From Larkinella bovis (GTDB taxonomy: Bacteria; Bacteroidota; Bacteroidia; Cytophagales; Spirosomataceae): a stretch of 64,000 bases of DNA. The notes below the pieces were generated by a model that saw only the letters and a program-made list of their open reading frames with translations, was not told the DNA's origin and made no database searches. The stretch covers positions 62,001 to 126,000 of the forward strand of contig NZ_JBHSMA010000005.1 in NCBI RefSeq assembly GCF_042655385.1, in the 5' to 3' direction. This document shows, piece by piece, positions 1-8,086 of the stretch (positions are counted from its first letter, which is position 1; every line of letters begins with the position of its first letter). The translations under genes and the position numbers were made by a program.

Positions 1-177
1 TACGCGAGCATGAAGGCGTATTACGACATCGGTTTCAAAGGCCCCATCCGTCCCGACCACGTCCCGACAATGTACGGCGACAGCAACCAGCACCCCGGCT
101 ACAGCACCATCGGCACCCTCTACGCCCTGGGTTACATGCGCGGGTTGATGGAAGCAGTGAAAGGAGTTAAGAAGTAA
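1..177 (+). CDS. uxuA: Mannonate dehydratase, C-terminal fragment
   Basis: The first 58 codons of the window, in frame 1, encode the end of a mannonate dehydratase, the enzyme that dehydrates D-mannonate to 2-keto-3-deoxy-gluconate in hexuronate breakdown. The recognisable piece is IRPDHVPTMYGDSNQHPGYS followed by a short helix, which matches the conserved C-terminal active-site segment of the UxuA family, whose Arg-Pro-Asp-His motif belongs to the metal/substrate site. The gene starts outside the window, so length and start cannot be judged. It ends directly before a GC-rich inverted repeat. Family identity is fairly sure; substrate specificity is inferred. Confidence 0.85.
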   Translation, partial: YASMKAYYDIGFKGPIRPDHVPTMYGDSNQHPGYSTIGTLYALGYMRGLMEAVKGVKK

Positions 178-179
178 GA

Positions 180-283
180 GTGAAGAGTGATGACGGGGCC
201 GCCCGGCGGTTGGCTGACGCATGCTATTCCCGCGGAGCTAACCGCCGGGCGGCCCCGTCATAACTCATAACTCATAATTCTAA
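180..283. repeat. GC-rich inverted repeat with AT-word flanks
   Basis: Arms 190-211 and 240-261 are perfect 22-base inverted copies of a block containing GACGGGGCCGCCCGGCGGTT, with a 28-base loop. The outer right side continues with repeated TAACTCA words. The same 20-base core recurs at 7233-7252 and, inverted, at 22610-22629. Placed between convergent genes, it could also terminate transcription, although no clean T-tract follows. Confidence 0.85.
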
Positions 284-737
284 CCGCAATGGCGGTGGCA
301 ACGCTGGCGATGAGCAGGCTGAAATGGGTGGCCGACAAACCGGGTAGTTCGTAGGCCAGGAAAAACTCATCGGCGAGGATGAAGGCGGCCCACAAACCGA
401 TAAGCATCGTCAGAGCGTTGTAGGTAACGGTCAGGTGATTCGGGGTTTTCCGGATCGTGGCGGCAAACGCTTGCCAGAGCCAGAGGCTACCGACGGTTTG
501 CCAGATGAGCACGCCCGCGTACAGCAAACCGGCCAGCCAGCCCGGTGAATGATAAATGCTGACCACTTTCTGAATCAGGCCGAAATTGCCCGAAACGAAA
601 ACCGCATCCGGCGGCAAAATCCCCAGCGCCTTCAGGGCGTCGGCGGTGTTACTGAGCAGCACCAGCGAGAGGTACATTGCCCAGAAAAACAGTAAAACCA
701 GCGGAATGCGCCAGCCCGTCAATCGTTCAGTCTTCAT
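258..737 (-). CDS. Small four-helix integral membrane protein, function unknown
   Basis: This 159-residue protein has about four hydrophobic segments (roughly residues 11-30, 66-90, 105-125 and 137-155) and almost no soluble domain. Its layout resembles DUF2165-type small membrane proteins, but I do not recognise it with confidence. It begins 10 bases after the end of the secreted hydrolase gene and is probably co-transcribed with it. Oddity: the last five codons, giving Met-Ser-Tyr-Glu-Leu, and the stop lie in the AT-word part of the adjoining intergenic repeat, so the original C-terminus may have been replaced by repeat sequence. Confidence 0.75.
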   Translation of the reverse strand: MKTERLTGWRIPLVLLFFWAMYLSLVLLSNTADALKALGILPPDAVFVSGNFGLIQKVVSIYHSPGWLAGLLYAGVLIWQTVGSLWLWQAFAATIRKTPNHLTVTYNALTMLIGLWAAFILADEFFLAYELPGLSATHFSLLIASVATAIAVRIMSYEL

Positions 738-747
738 GGTTATGCGT

Positions 748-1983
748 TCATTTGAATACGAAAGAACTGGAAACCGCGACGTTCCGGTGGTCTTTCAGGG
801 CGAAAAAACCGTATTGGAAGCCTTCTTTGGGCAGCGGACTGGTGATGGTCTGAGTTTTCGGATCAATGGTGGCTTTCTGCTTCGACCAGACCCGGTGTTC
901 GTTTGGCGACGTGGTATCGTTGGAGTAATAAAACTCGGCGGTTAGCACCGAAACCGGTGATTGATACGAAAACCGGAGCGTGGAATCCTGCACGGAAACC
1001 GGCGACACCTGCACCAGCGGAACGCCCTCATTCAGAACACTTTCGAAGAAATACCGGATTTCGTGCGGCACCCAGCCCGCTTCGTGGCCGTGCGCCATGT
1101 CGGGAATCAGGCAGATGGTTCGTTGGCTGGCGGGTACCAGGCTGTAGGTTTTATGGTAGGGCACTACGTTGTAAAACCGGTCGGTATTGCCGTTGACGAA
1201 CAAAAACCGGGGCTGGGCGTAGGGCAGATACGTCGAAGGATCGAAGAACTTCATCCACTTCCGGGCGCTTCCCGCCGACAGCTTGCTGATCATTTCTTTG
1301 AAGACATCGGATTCGTCGTAATACCCGCAACCGTAGACCGGTGCGGCCGCTTTAAACCGGTTATCCAGACTGGCAACCAGGCAGGTTAGGTAGCCACCCC
1401 AACTGATGCCCGTTACGGCGGTTTTGGTAACATCAACTTCGGGCCGACTCAGCAACAGCGAATGCGCCAGAATCCCACTGGAAACCGCGTGGTAGGTCCA
1501 CATATCGTTCAGCGCGGCTTTTTCGAGGTGATAGAACTTTTCGTCTGCTCCCTGATCGGGTCCGGCCTGCGCCAGCCGTTGGCCATCGGGACCTTTTCCG
1601 CCAAAATCCATCGCAATGGCCGCGTAGCCGTCGGCGGCCCATTTTTCGACCCACTCTCTGAAGGCTTTACCGCCCCCGCCGTGGAGCAGCACCACGCCCG
1701 GAAACTGCCGTTTGCCCGTGGCCTTTCCCCGAATCAGATCCGGATTGGAGTAATACGCGAACACCTGGGTGGGTTTCCCTTGGTAATCGACGCTTCGGTA
1801 GAGCAGGGAGTGTACGGTTCCGGTTTGGCTGAGCCATTCGACCGCCGGGGCCTTGCTTAAGGCTTTTAAATCCCAGAGTAACGAATCGACTTTAATGGCT
1901 TGGGTTTGAATGACCGGGACGGTTTTCTTTTGGGCAAATGCTACCGTCGAACCGAGCAGGAAAACGAGGAACAGGAATTTCAT
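748..1983 (-). CDS. Secreted alpha/beta hydrolase, acetyl esterase/dienelactone-hydrolase type
   Basis: A 411-residue exported hydrolase. A Sec signal peptide spans residues 1-18 (ends AFAQ). The fold is shown by the oxyanion segment VVLLHGGGG near residue 97, the nucleophile elbow GISWGG with Ser194, a likely acid Asp268 (NGNTDRF) and His298 or His300 (DMAHGH). The layout matches acetylxylan-esterase/cephalosporin-deacetylase-like enzymes, followed by a C-terminal beta domain of about 90 residues. It probably removes acetyl or other ester groups from plant-derived carbohydrate in the periplasm; the exact substrate is inference. It is divergent from the PadR gene and followed by a small membrane-protein gene 10 bases downstream. 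Confidence 0.85.
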   Translation of the reverse strand: MKFLFLVFLLGSTVAFAQKKTVPVIQTQAIKVDSLLWDLKALSKAPAVEWLSQTGTVHSLLYRSVDYQGKPTQVFAYYSNPDLIRGKATGKRQFPGVVLLHGGGGKAFREWVEKWAADGYAAIAMDFGGKGPDGQRLAQAGPDQGADEKFYHLEKAALNDMWTYHAVSSGILAHSLLLSRPEVDVTKTAVTGISWGGYLTCLVASLDNRFKAAAPVYGCGYYDESDVFKEMISKLSAGSARKWMKFFDPSTYLPYAQPRFLFVNGNTDRFYNVVPYHKTYSLVPASQRTICLIPDMAHGHEAGWVPHEIRYFFESVLNEGVPLVQVSPVSVQDSTLRFSYQSPVSVLTAEFYYSNDTTSPNEHRVWSKQKATIDPKTQTITSPLPKEGFQYGFFALKDHRNVAVSSSFVFK

Positions 1984-2080
1984 TTTAGGGAAAGAAGAAC
2001 GGTTTAGGAATCAGCAACGAAAGTAAGCAATTACGGGCGGTAATGGTAGTTGGCGATCAAAAACCGCCTTGTTCATAAGT

Positions 2081-2113
2081 GGACAATTATTGTCCGAAAT
2101 CGTACAACGATTT
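2081..2113. promoter_or_regulatory. Paired palindromes upstream of the PadR gene (candidate activator or operator sites)
   Basis: Two adjacent inverted repeats: GGACAATTATTGTCC at 2081-2095 (7-base arms, 1-base centre) and AAATCGTACAACGATTT at 2097-2113 (7-base arms). The first lies about 70 bases upstream of a sigma54-like element, a usual distance for an enhancer-binding protein. GGACA/TGTCC repeats recur upstream of three other transporter units. PadR autoregulation through either palindrome is the alternative. Confidence 0.5.
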
Positions 2114-2159
2114 TTCGCCAATCCGCTCAAAACCGTATTCCGGGCCGGTTTTGCAAGTT

Positions 2160-2173
2160 GGCAAGGCATTTGA
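2160..2173 (+). promoter_or_regulatory. Sigma54-like -24/-12 element for the PadR-permease unit
   Basis: TTGGCAAGGCATTTGAT: GGCAA, five bases, TTGA, with the GG-to-TTG spacing of sigma54 promoters. The normally invariant -12 C is an A, as in the three other copies in the window. The ATG of the PadR gene follows 28 bases later. Confidence 0.5.
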
Positions 2174-2201
2174 TCAGCAAAAATAGAACTAATTGATAGC
2201 G

Positions 2202-2552
2202 ATGAAACGCAGCTATTTGGGTGAGTTTGAGGAAATTGTTCTATTGACCGTGGCCGTGATGGAAGGTGGAGCGTACGGGGTGGCAATCACGCACGAAATT
2301 ACGGAACAAACCGGGCGGACCGTGCGGCTGAATCAGGTTCACGCGGCTCTCGAACGACTGGAAGACAAAGGCATGGTGAAATCGGAAATGGGCGAACCGA
2401 CGGCCGAACGCGGTGGTCGCCGGAAACGACTCTTCACCGTCACGGCCTACGGACGCCGGACGTTGCAGGAAATTCATGAGGTGCGCGTCAGCTTCTGGAG
2501 CCGTCTGCTCAGAAGAGGAAGGAAGAGTTATGAGTTAAAAGTTATGAGTTAA
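2202..2552 (+). CDS. PadR-family transcriptional regulator
   Basis: A 116-residue winged-helix DNA-binding protein of the PadR family, which usually represses genes for transport or detoxification. The N-terminal LGEFEEIVLLTVAV, the YGVAI helix, the recognition-helix stretch around QVHAALERLEDKGMV and the wing GRRKRLFTVT all fit. I chose ATG 2202; a TTG at 2193 would add only three residues. It precedes by 63 bases the permease with a PadR-associated prefix domain, a pairing typical of Bacteroidota. Oddity: the last residues SYELKVMS are encoded by copies of the intergenic AGTTATGAGTTA repeat, so the natural C-terminus may have been altered. Confidence 0.88.
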   Translation: MKRSYLGEFEEIVLLTVAVMEGGAYGVAITHEITEQTGRTVRLNQVHAALERLEDKGMVKSEMGEPTAERGGRRKRLFTVTAYGRRTLQEIHEVRVSFWSRLLRRGRKSYELKVMS

Positions 2553-2617
2553 GAGTTAAAACGCATCGGAATGCATTAGAACCCTGGCCTATTTGTAACT
2601 CATAACTCTTTACTCAT
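2526..2617. repeat. AT-word quasi-palindrome overlapping the end of padR and the start of the permease
   Basis: Copies of (A)GTTATGAGTTA on the left pair with AACTCATAACTC-type words on the right (about 19 of 21 positions across the main arms), around a loop of about 40 bases. The left arm encodes the C-terminus of the PadR protein; the right arm supplies the permease ATG at 2616. Confidence 0.75.
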
Positions 2618-5219
2618 GACCCCGCCCCGCTTTGCCGACCGACTGCTCCGGTTTTTCTGCTCCGCCGATCGGCTGGAAGAAGTGCAGGGCGATTTGCACG
2701 AGGAATTTCAGTACCAGTTTCGGCGGATGGGGGCGCGCCGGGCGAAGTGGCGGTATTGGTGGGATGTGCTGGGGTTTGTGCTCTCATTCGCGATCAGACG
2801 AAAACAAGATGATTATTCGACAACAAGTCTAACGAACCCGTTTATGTTCCGGAATCACCTGAAAATCGCCTGGCGGAATTTGTTGAAAGACCGCCAGTTT
2901 ACGCTGCTGAATCTGATCGGTTTATCGACCGGTTTAGCCTGTACGCTGTTGATTTACCTCTGGGTAAATGACGAATTGCAGATTGACAAGTACAACGAAA
3001 AAGACGACCAGCTTTTTCAGGTGATGGCCAATCATTTCCACGACGACGACATTAAAACGATCAACCACACGCCCGGTTTGCTGGCGGATGCGCTGGTGGC
3101 TGAAATGCCCGAAGTGGAGCACGCGGTGACGGTGGTTCCGGCTTCGTGGTTTTCAAGTAAAGGCGTGATTACGGCGGGCGAAAACCAATTGAAAGCGGGT
3201 GGGCAGTTTGTCGGAAAGGATTACTTCAATGTCTTTACCTGTCCGTTTTTGCAGGGCGATAAAAACAGCATTTTCGCGGATAACCATACAGTTGCCCTGT
3301 CCGAAGAAATGGCAGTAAAGTTGTTTGGATCAACGAAGGACGTACTCGGTAAAGCCGTCAAATGGAACTATGGCGAATTCAGCGGGACCTACCGCGTGGG
3401 CGGTATTTTCGCCAATAGCCCGGCTAATTCGACCGAGCAGTTTGACCTGCTATTCAGTTTTAACGTCTTTTTTGTCAGACGGCCGGGTATGGAAAACTGG
3501 GGCAACAGCGACCCGAGTACGTTTCTAATTTTGCGAAAGGGCACCGACTTAGCCCGGTTTAATGCCCAAATCCGGGATTTTTTACAGACAAAAAACAAAA
3601 CAAAAACGCAGTTATTCGCCCTTAAGTACTCGGATAAATACCTCCACGGACAGTTCGAAAACGGCGTGCAAACCGGCGGTCGGATCGCTTATGTGCGGCT
3701 TTTTTCGACCATCGCGTTGTTCATTCTGGTCATTGCCTGCATCAATTTCATGAATTTATCGACGGCAAAGGCGTCGGGCCGGATCAAGGAAGTGGGTGTC
3801 AAAAAAGTAATGGGTGCCTTTCGGAGTTCGCTCATCGTTCAATACCTCGGAGAATCCATTCTGATGGCTTTTCTGTCGCTGGTGCTGGCGGTTTTCTGGC
3901 TGGTTTTGCTGCTTCCGCAATTCAACGCCATCACGGGCAAACACATCCGTTTGGGCTTTGATGCCACGCTGATCCTGTCCATTCTGGGAATAACGCTGCT
4001 GACCGGTTTAATCGCCGGTAGTTATCCGGCCTTGTACCTTTCCGGTTTCAACCCGACGGCGGTGTTGAAAGGCAAGCTTAAAACGTCGGTTGGCGAATTG
4101 CTGGTTCGCAAAGGACTGGTGGTGTTTCAATTCACGGTTTCGATCCTTTTTATTGTCTCCGTACTGGTGGTTTACCGGCAAATCGATTACATCCAGACCA
4201 AAAACCTGGGGTACAACCGCGATAACATTATTCATTTCGAAATTCCGCTCGACATGGATTCCGTCAAGCTGAAATCTGCCGAGGCTTTTCTGGGGGAAAT
4301 CAAAGCGATTCCGGGCGTGCTTAACGCGTCGAGCTATTACCATGATCTGATCGGTGGTCACGGCGCCATTTCCGGTTTTGAATGGCCAGGCAAACCGGCG
4401 GGCAAAGACATTGAATTTTCGAACCTAGAAGTGGGCTACAATTTCATCGAAACCGTCGGGATGGAGCTGAAAGAAGGGCGGCATTTTACGAATGGTCCGG
4501 GTTCGAACAAAGAGATTATTTTCAACGAAGCCGCCATCAAAAGCATGGGACTGAAAGCCCCGATTGGTAAAACCGTTAAGTTCTGGAATCAGGAACGGCA
4601 AATCATCGGTGTGGTGAAGAATTTCAATTTCGAATCGCTGTATGAAGACGTAAAACCTTGTTTTTTTCAGGTTTATCCGGTCATGCCCAACATCATGGTG
4701 AAGATTCAGGGCGGGACTGAAAAAACGACGATTGCCCAAATTCAGAAAACGTTTGAATCCTACAACCAGGGGCTGGTTTTCGACTATCAGTTTCTGGACG
4801 AAAACTACAATGCGCTGTATGCTGCCGAACGACGGATTGGCATTTTGTCGCGGTATTTTGCCGGACTCACCATCCTGATTTCGTGTCTCGGCTTGTTTGG
4901 TCTGGCGGCATTTACGGCCCAACGGCGGCAAAAGGAAATTGGCATTCGGAAGGTAGTGGGCGCCACGGTGGGCAACGTTGCCGTCATGCTGTCGATGGAC
5001 TTCCTGAAATTGCTGCTGATCGCGCTGTTGATCGCTTTCCCGGTTATCGGTTGGGCGTTGAGTCGCTGGCTTCAGGCGTTTGCTTTTCACGTTGATCTGG
5101 GCGTGGGCGTATTCATCATCGCCGGTGTTTCCATCACGCTCATCACCCTGTTGACCGTGGGTTATCAGGCCATCAAAGCGGCTTTGGCGAATCCGGTTCG
5201 CTCGCTGCGCTCGGAATAA
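2616..5219 (+). CDS. FtsX/MacB-type ABC permease with N-terminal permease-prefix domain
   Basis: An 867-residue inner-membrane ABC permease. Residues 1-75 form a soluble segment (ADRLEEVQGDLHEEF) of the permease prefix domain 2 type, found in permeases paired with PadR regulators. The core starts near residue 77 with FRNHLKIAWRNL, has a first membrane helix around 97-120, a periplasmic MacB_PCD domain, a three-helix FtsX domain with KEVGVKKVMGA, then a second MacB_PCD/FtsX half with KEIGIRKVVGA. Such proteins act as mechanotransmitting dimers with a LolD/MacB-like ATPase; none is adjacent, the nearest being at 29023. The start ATG lies inside an intergenic repeat but gives the complete prefix domain. 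Substrate unknown. Confidence 0.88.
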   Translation: MTPPRFADRLLRFFCSADRLEEVQGDLHEEFQYQFRRMGARRAKWRYWWDVLGFVLSFAIRRKQDDYSTTSLTNPFMFRNHLKIAWRNLLKDRQFTLLNLIGLSTGLACTLLIYLWVNDELQIDKYNEKDDQLFQVMANHFHDDDIKTINHTPGLLADALVAEMPEVEHAVTVVPASWFSSKGVITAGENQLKAGGQFVGKDYFNVFTCPFLQGDKNSIFADNHTVALSEEMAVKLFGSTKDVLGKAVKWNYGEFSGTYRVGGIFANSPANSTEQFDLLFSFNVFFVRRPGMENWGNSDPSTFLILRKGTDLARFNAQIRDFLQTKNKTKTQLFALKYSDKYLHGQFENGVQTGGRIAYVRLFSTIALFILVIACINFMNLSTAKASGRIKEVGVKKVMGAFRSSLIVQYLGESILMAFLSLVLAVFWLVLLLPQFNAITGKHIRLGFDATLILSILGITLLTGLIAGSYPALYLSGFNPTAVLKGKLKTSVGELLVRKGLVVFQFTVSILFIVSVLVVYRQIDYIQTKNLGYNRDNIIHFEIPLDMDSVKLKSAEAFLGEIKAIPGVLNASSYYHDLIGGHGAISGFEWPGKPAGKDIEFSNLEVGYNFIETVGMELKEGRHFTNGPGSNKEIIFNEAAIKSMGLKAPIGKTVKFWNQERQIIGVVKNFNFESLYEDVKPCFFQVYPVMPNIMVKIQGGTEKTTIAQIQKTFESYNQGLVFDYQFLDENYNALYAAERRIGILSRYFAGLTILISCLGLFGLAAFTAQRRQKEIGIRKVVGATVGNVAVMLSMDFLKLLLIALLIAFPVIGWALSRWLQAFAFHVDLGVGVFIIAGVSITLITLLTVGYQAIKAALANPVRSLRSE

Positions 5220-5221
5220 TG

Positions 5222-5303
5222 AATTAAGAATTAAGAGTGATGAGTTAAGAGTTATGTGTTAAATGCGTCAGCCAACTCTTAATTCTTAACTCATAACTCC
5301 TTA
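5222..5303. repeat. AT-word inverted repeat between convergent genes
   Basis: GAATTAAGAGTGATGAGTTA-type words on the left face CAACTCTTAATTCTTAACTC-type words on the right; the loop contains GCGTCAGCCAAC, a 12-mer shared with the elements at 180, 7206 and 26313. It separates the permease from the helicase gene. Confidence 0.75.
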
Positions 5304-7199
5304 TAGCCACTCCCAGGCGCTTTGGTAGGCGTCGTGTTGTTCGGCGTAGGTGATAAAATCGGCGTAGAAAGGCAGACTCGCCAGGGTGGAACTGTCGCCC
5401 ACCACGACCAGTTTCTTGCGGGCGCGGGTCATGGCGACGTTCATCCGGCGAATGTCGGCCAGAAAACCGATCTCGCCTTCGGCGTTGCTGCGGGTCATGG
5501 AGATGTAAACGATGTCGCGCTCCTGCCCCTGAAAACCGTCGACGGTATTGACCGAAATTTTCGGAAGATACGGCAGCAACTCCGGCGTGTGGATAAGCTG
5601 GTCGTTCAGAACGGCCAACTGTTGTTTATACGGTGAAATGATCGCAATCGTCGGGAAGTTTTGTGGGCGATAAAACGGGCCTAACTCCGTCACCAGATGC
5701 GTAAGATGCCGGATCAACAGGGCGGCTTCTTCGGGGTTGGTGGAACTCGTGCCGTCGAGTTTTTCCTCAAAACCGCAACCCGCCGTATCGATAAACCGCA
5801 GCGACGAATCGCCCGAAAACAGCGCGTGGGTGGCTACCGACGGGTGGGCTTTCAGAAGGTTGTCGTAGAAGACCCTCGACGAATACCCCATGATGTGCTC
5901 GTGCATGCGGTATTGCTCCTCCAGCACACTCACGGCCTCCGGGTGCAGCGTTACGCACTTTTCCAGTAACGTGGTGTTCAGTCCCTTGCGGGCGGCTTCG
6001 TTCGATTTGATGGTGGGCGGTAGCTGGCAGTGATCCCCGGCCAGAATCACCTTCTGCGCTTTCAGAATCGGAATCCAGCAGGCCGGTTCCAGCGCCTGCC
6101 CGGCTTCGTCGATGACCACGGTCTGGAAGCTGAGGTTTCGGATCATGTACTGATTTGAACCCACCAGCGTGGCCGTGATGACCTGCGCTTTGGCAACCAG
6201 ATCGTCGATGATGTACTGCTCCGAATTACCGACTTCTTTCAGAATCCGGTGGGCCTCGTCGAACAGGGCTTTTCGCTGATCCCGCTCGGCTTTGCCAAAA
6301 TTGCGCTTGTACTTATGCGCCATGCTCCTGAACTCATTCGCCTGTTTTTTTAGTTTTTTGATTTCTTTCATCAGGCTGTGCTCGGCCATTTTATGGTCCA
6401 GCGTGAGGCCCGTCAGGCGCTCCGAGATCCGGGCCGGATTGCCCACCCGGAGCACGTTCAGACCTTGTTCGGAAAGTTTCTCACTGAGCAAATCAACGGC
6501 CGTATTGCTGGGAGCTACCACCAGTATTTTCTGGTTTTGATCCTTCCACAAGGCTTTGATGGCCTGCACCAGCGTGGTCGTTTTGCCGGTTCCGGGAGGC
6601 CCGTGGACGATGGCCAGTTCATTGGCCGCCCGGATTTTGTCAACCGCCCGTTGCTGGCTGGCATTCAGTTGCGGGATTGGCAGGGCAGGCATATCCGTTT
6701 GAAATGTCGGAGCGGTTTGGCCGGTCAGGATGCGGACCAGGCGGTTTTTCGGGTCCTGGCTCAGGGTATTGGCGAGCTTGAGGGCGTCCTGCATCTCGTC
6801 GTAGCTCTTGTCGTCAAACAACAACTCCACGCCCAGCTTGCCGTCGCGCGACCAGTCGGGCAATTCGTCGGTCAGCAGGGTGATTTTTAGCCGGTTTCCA
6901 CTCTGGTGGGATATGGTGCCTTCGACGCGGTCGTTTTTCGGGTCGTGGTTACTAAAGAACAGCGCGGGCATGCCCGCCCGGAGTTGATGCGCAATGTCCT
7001 GGTGTGTCGTCCGTTCTACTTCGACCGTCAGGTAATCGCCCCGCCCCAGTTCGGACCCCCGGATGGCGATGGGATACCAGGTCAGTCCGTTGGCCCGGCG
7101 CTCGGCTACGGAGGTGGTTTCGGTGAGTTTTCGGTATTGATTGCGGTCTTCTTCCCGTTCAATTTTCAATAATTCGAGAAGCTGTTTGAAATAATCCAT
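5301..7199 (-). CDS. UPF1/IGHMBP2-like superfamily 1B DNA/RNA helicase
   Basis: A 632-residue helicase. After an N-terminal beta-barrel-like region (about residues 40-130) the motor domains follow: motif I GPPGTGKT at 200-207, motif Ia VVAPSNTAVD, motif II DEAG at 364-367, motif III AGDHCQLPPT, then NTVDGFQGQERDIVYIS (motif V) and NVAMTRARKKLVVVGD (motif VI). This is the complete set for the IGHMBP2/SMUBP-2 branch. These enzymes unwind nucleic acid 5' to 3' with ATP; the cellular role in Bacteroidota is not established. Stand-alone gene, convergent with the permease. Confidence 0.9.
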   Translation of the reverse strand: MDYFKQLLELLKIEREEDRNQYRKLTETTSVAERRANGLTWYPIAIRGSELGRGDYLTVEVERTTHQDIAHQLRAGMPALFFSNHDPKNDRVEGTISHQSGNRLKITLLTDELPDWSRDGKLGVELLFDDKSYDEMQDALKLANTLSQDPKNRLVRILTGQTAPTFQTDMPALPIPQLNASQQRAVDKIRAANELAIVHGPPGTGKTTTLVQAIKALWKDQNQKILVVAPSNTAVDLLSEKLSEQGLNVLRVGNPARISERLTGLTLDHKMAEHSLMKEIKKLKKQANEFRSMAHKYKRNFGKAERDQRKALFDEAHRILKEVGNSEQYIIDDLVAKAQVITATLVGSNQYMIRNLSFQTVVIDEAGQALEPACWIPILKAQKVILAGDHCQLPPTIKSNEAARKGLNTTLLEKCVTLHPEAVSVLEEQYRMHEHIMGYSSRVFYDNLLKAHPSVATHALFSGDSSLRFIDTAGCGFEEKLDGTSSTNPEEAALLIRHLTHLVTELGPFYRPQNFPTIAIISPYKQQLAVLNDQLIHTPELLPYLPKISVNTVDGFQGQERDIVYISMTRSNAEGEIGFLADIRRMNVAMTRARKKLVVVGDSSTLASLPFYADFITYAEQHDAYQSAWEWL

Positions 7200-7205
7200 T
7201 CACAA

Positions 7206-7309
7206 AGTTATGAGTTATGAGTTAAGAGTGATGACGGGGCCGCCCGGCGGTTGACTCCACAGGAACAGAATGCGTCAGCCAACTCTTAACTCTTAACTCA
7301 TAATTCATC
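7206..7309. repeat. AT-word plus GC-core intergenic repeat
   Basis: Left: AGTTATGAGTTATGAGTTAA followed by the GC core at 7231-7252, identical over 22 bases to the left arm at 190-211. Right: GCGTCAGCCAAC followed by TCTTAACTC words. The AT arms are complementary but here the GC core has no complementary partner, so this copy is asymmetric. Confidence 0.8.
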
Positions 7310-7832
7310 ACGCGCTAACCCGGTATGTCAGTGATACCAGGCCGGTTTCGTAGGGTTTCGATTCCAGCAAGGTCAGGTTGACCCGGTTTTTGAGGTTCGG
7401 GGCCAGCGGTTTTCCGGCCCCCAGCAGGATGGGGTGGACGGCTAAAAACAACTCATCGATCAGGCCTTCGTTGAAGAAGGAGGTCGTCAGGTTGGCACCA
7501 CCGAAGAGCCAGAGGTCTTTACCGGGTTGGTTCTTGAGCGCATTGACCTGCGTTCTGATGTCGCCCCGGATGAGTTCCTCACCCTCTCCAACCTGGGTGA
7601 GCGTGTTCGAGAAGATGTACTTTTTATACCCTGAATACGGGTTGTTGCTGGCCGGTTCGTTCGGATTGTTCAGTAAGTCGTAGCTTTTCCGCCCGATCAG
7701 CAGACCATCGATTCGCTCCAGAAAAGCCGTCAGGCCATAATCCTGATCCGTAAAACACCAGTCGTACTCGCCGTTGGGGCCTTCAATGTAGCCGTCCAGG
7801 CTAATGGCCAATCCTAAAATTACCTTGCGCAT
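7308..7832 (-). CDS. Dihydrofolate-reductase-family protein (RibD C-terminal domain)
   Basis: A 174-residue cytoplasmic protein with the RibD-C/DHFR-like fold: N-terminal strand RKVILGLAISLDGYIEGPNG, then DGLLIGRKSYDLL and the nucleotide-binding LWLFGGANLTTSFF. It resembles the YyaP/YwjB group of DHFR-like oxidoreductases rather than true FolA, which is encoded separately at 37063. The natural substrate is unknown. It lies downstream of an AraC-type regulator in the same orientation, separated by a long hairpin repeat, so co-regulation is possible but not shown. Confidence 0.85.
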   Translation of the reverse strand: MRKVILGLAISLDGYIEGPNGEYDWCFTDQDYGLTAFLERIDGLLIGRKSYDLLNNPNEPASNNPYSGYKKYIFSNTLTQVGEGEELIRGDIRTQVNALKNQPGKDLWLFGGANLTTSFFNEGLIDELFLAVHPILLGAGKPLAPNLKNRVNLTLLESKPYETGLVSLTYRVSA

Positions 7833-7864
7833 GGGAAGAGAGTGATTAGATGGTTGGGATGTAC

Positions 7865-8016
7865 TGGATGTGCTGGATGCTTGCTGGATAGGTTAGATGC
7901 TGGATGTTGAATGCTGGATAGGTTAGATATTAGGATACTGAATAAATGGTATAACTGGCTAGTATCCAGTATGTCCGGCATCCAGCATCTAACCTATCCA
8001 GCATCCAGCACATCCA
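7865..8016. repeat. Long hairpin made of CTGGATG/CTGGATA words
   Basis: Left arm 7865-7880 plus 7885-7904 (four-base bulge between) is perfectly complementary to 7981-8016: 20 + 16 paired bases. The arms are built from the heptamer words TGGATGC, TGGATAG and their variants. A second element of the same vocabulary lies at 48174-48344. It separates the AraC gene from the DHFR-family gene. Confidence 0.85.
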
Positions 8017-8086
8017 GCCTCCAAGCCTCCCAGTATTTCTGCAAAATTGCGAAAGGGGCAGCTGGGGTGATTGTAAAAATCGGACA

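Noticed and set aside
180..283. Insertion-sequence end or miniature transposon
   Set aside because: Inverted arms are internal to the gap, no target-site duplication or transposase is visible, and related elements differ in outer sequence.
2011..2286. 91-codon minus-strand frame over the PadR start and its control region
   Set aside because: It is antisense to the PadR N-terminus and covers the palindromes and sigma54-like element; composition is not protein-like.
7865..8016. CRISPR array from repeated CTGGATG words
   Set aside because: Units are 7 bases, in tandem and inverted, with no spacers of constant length and no cas genes in the window.
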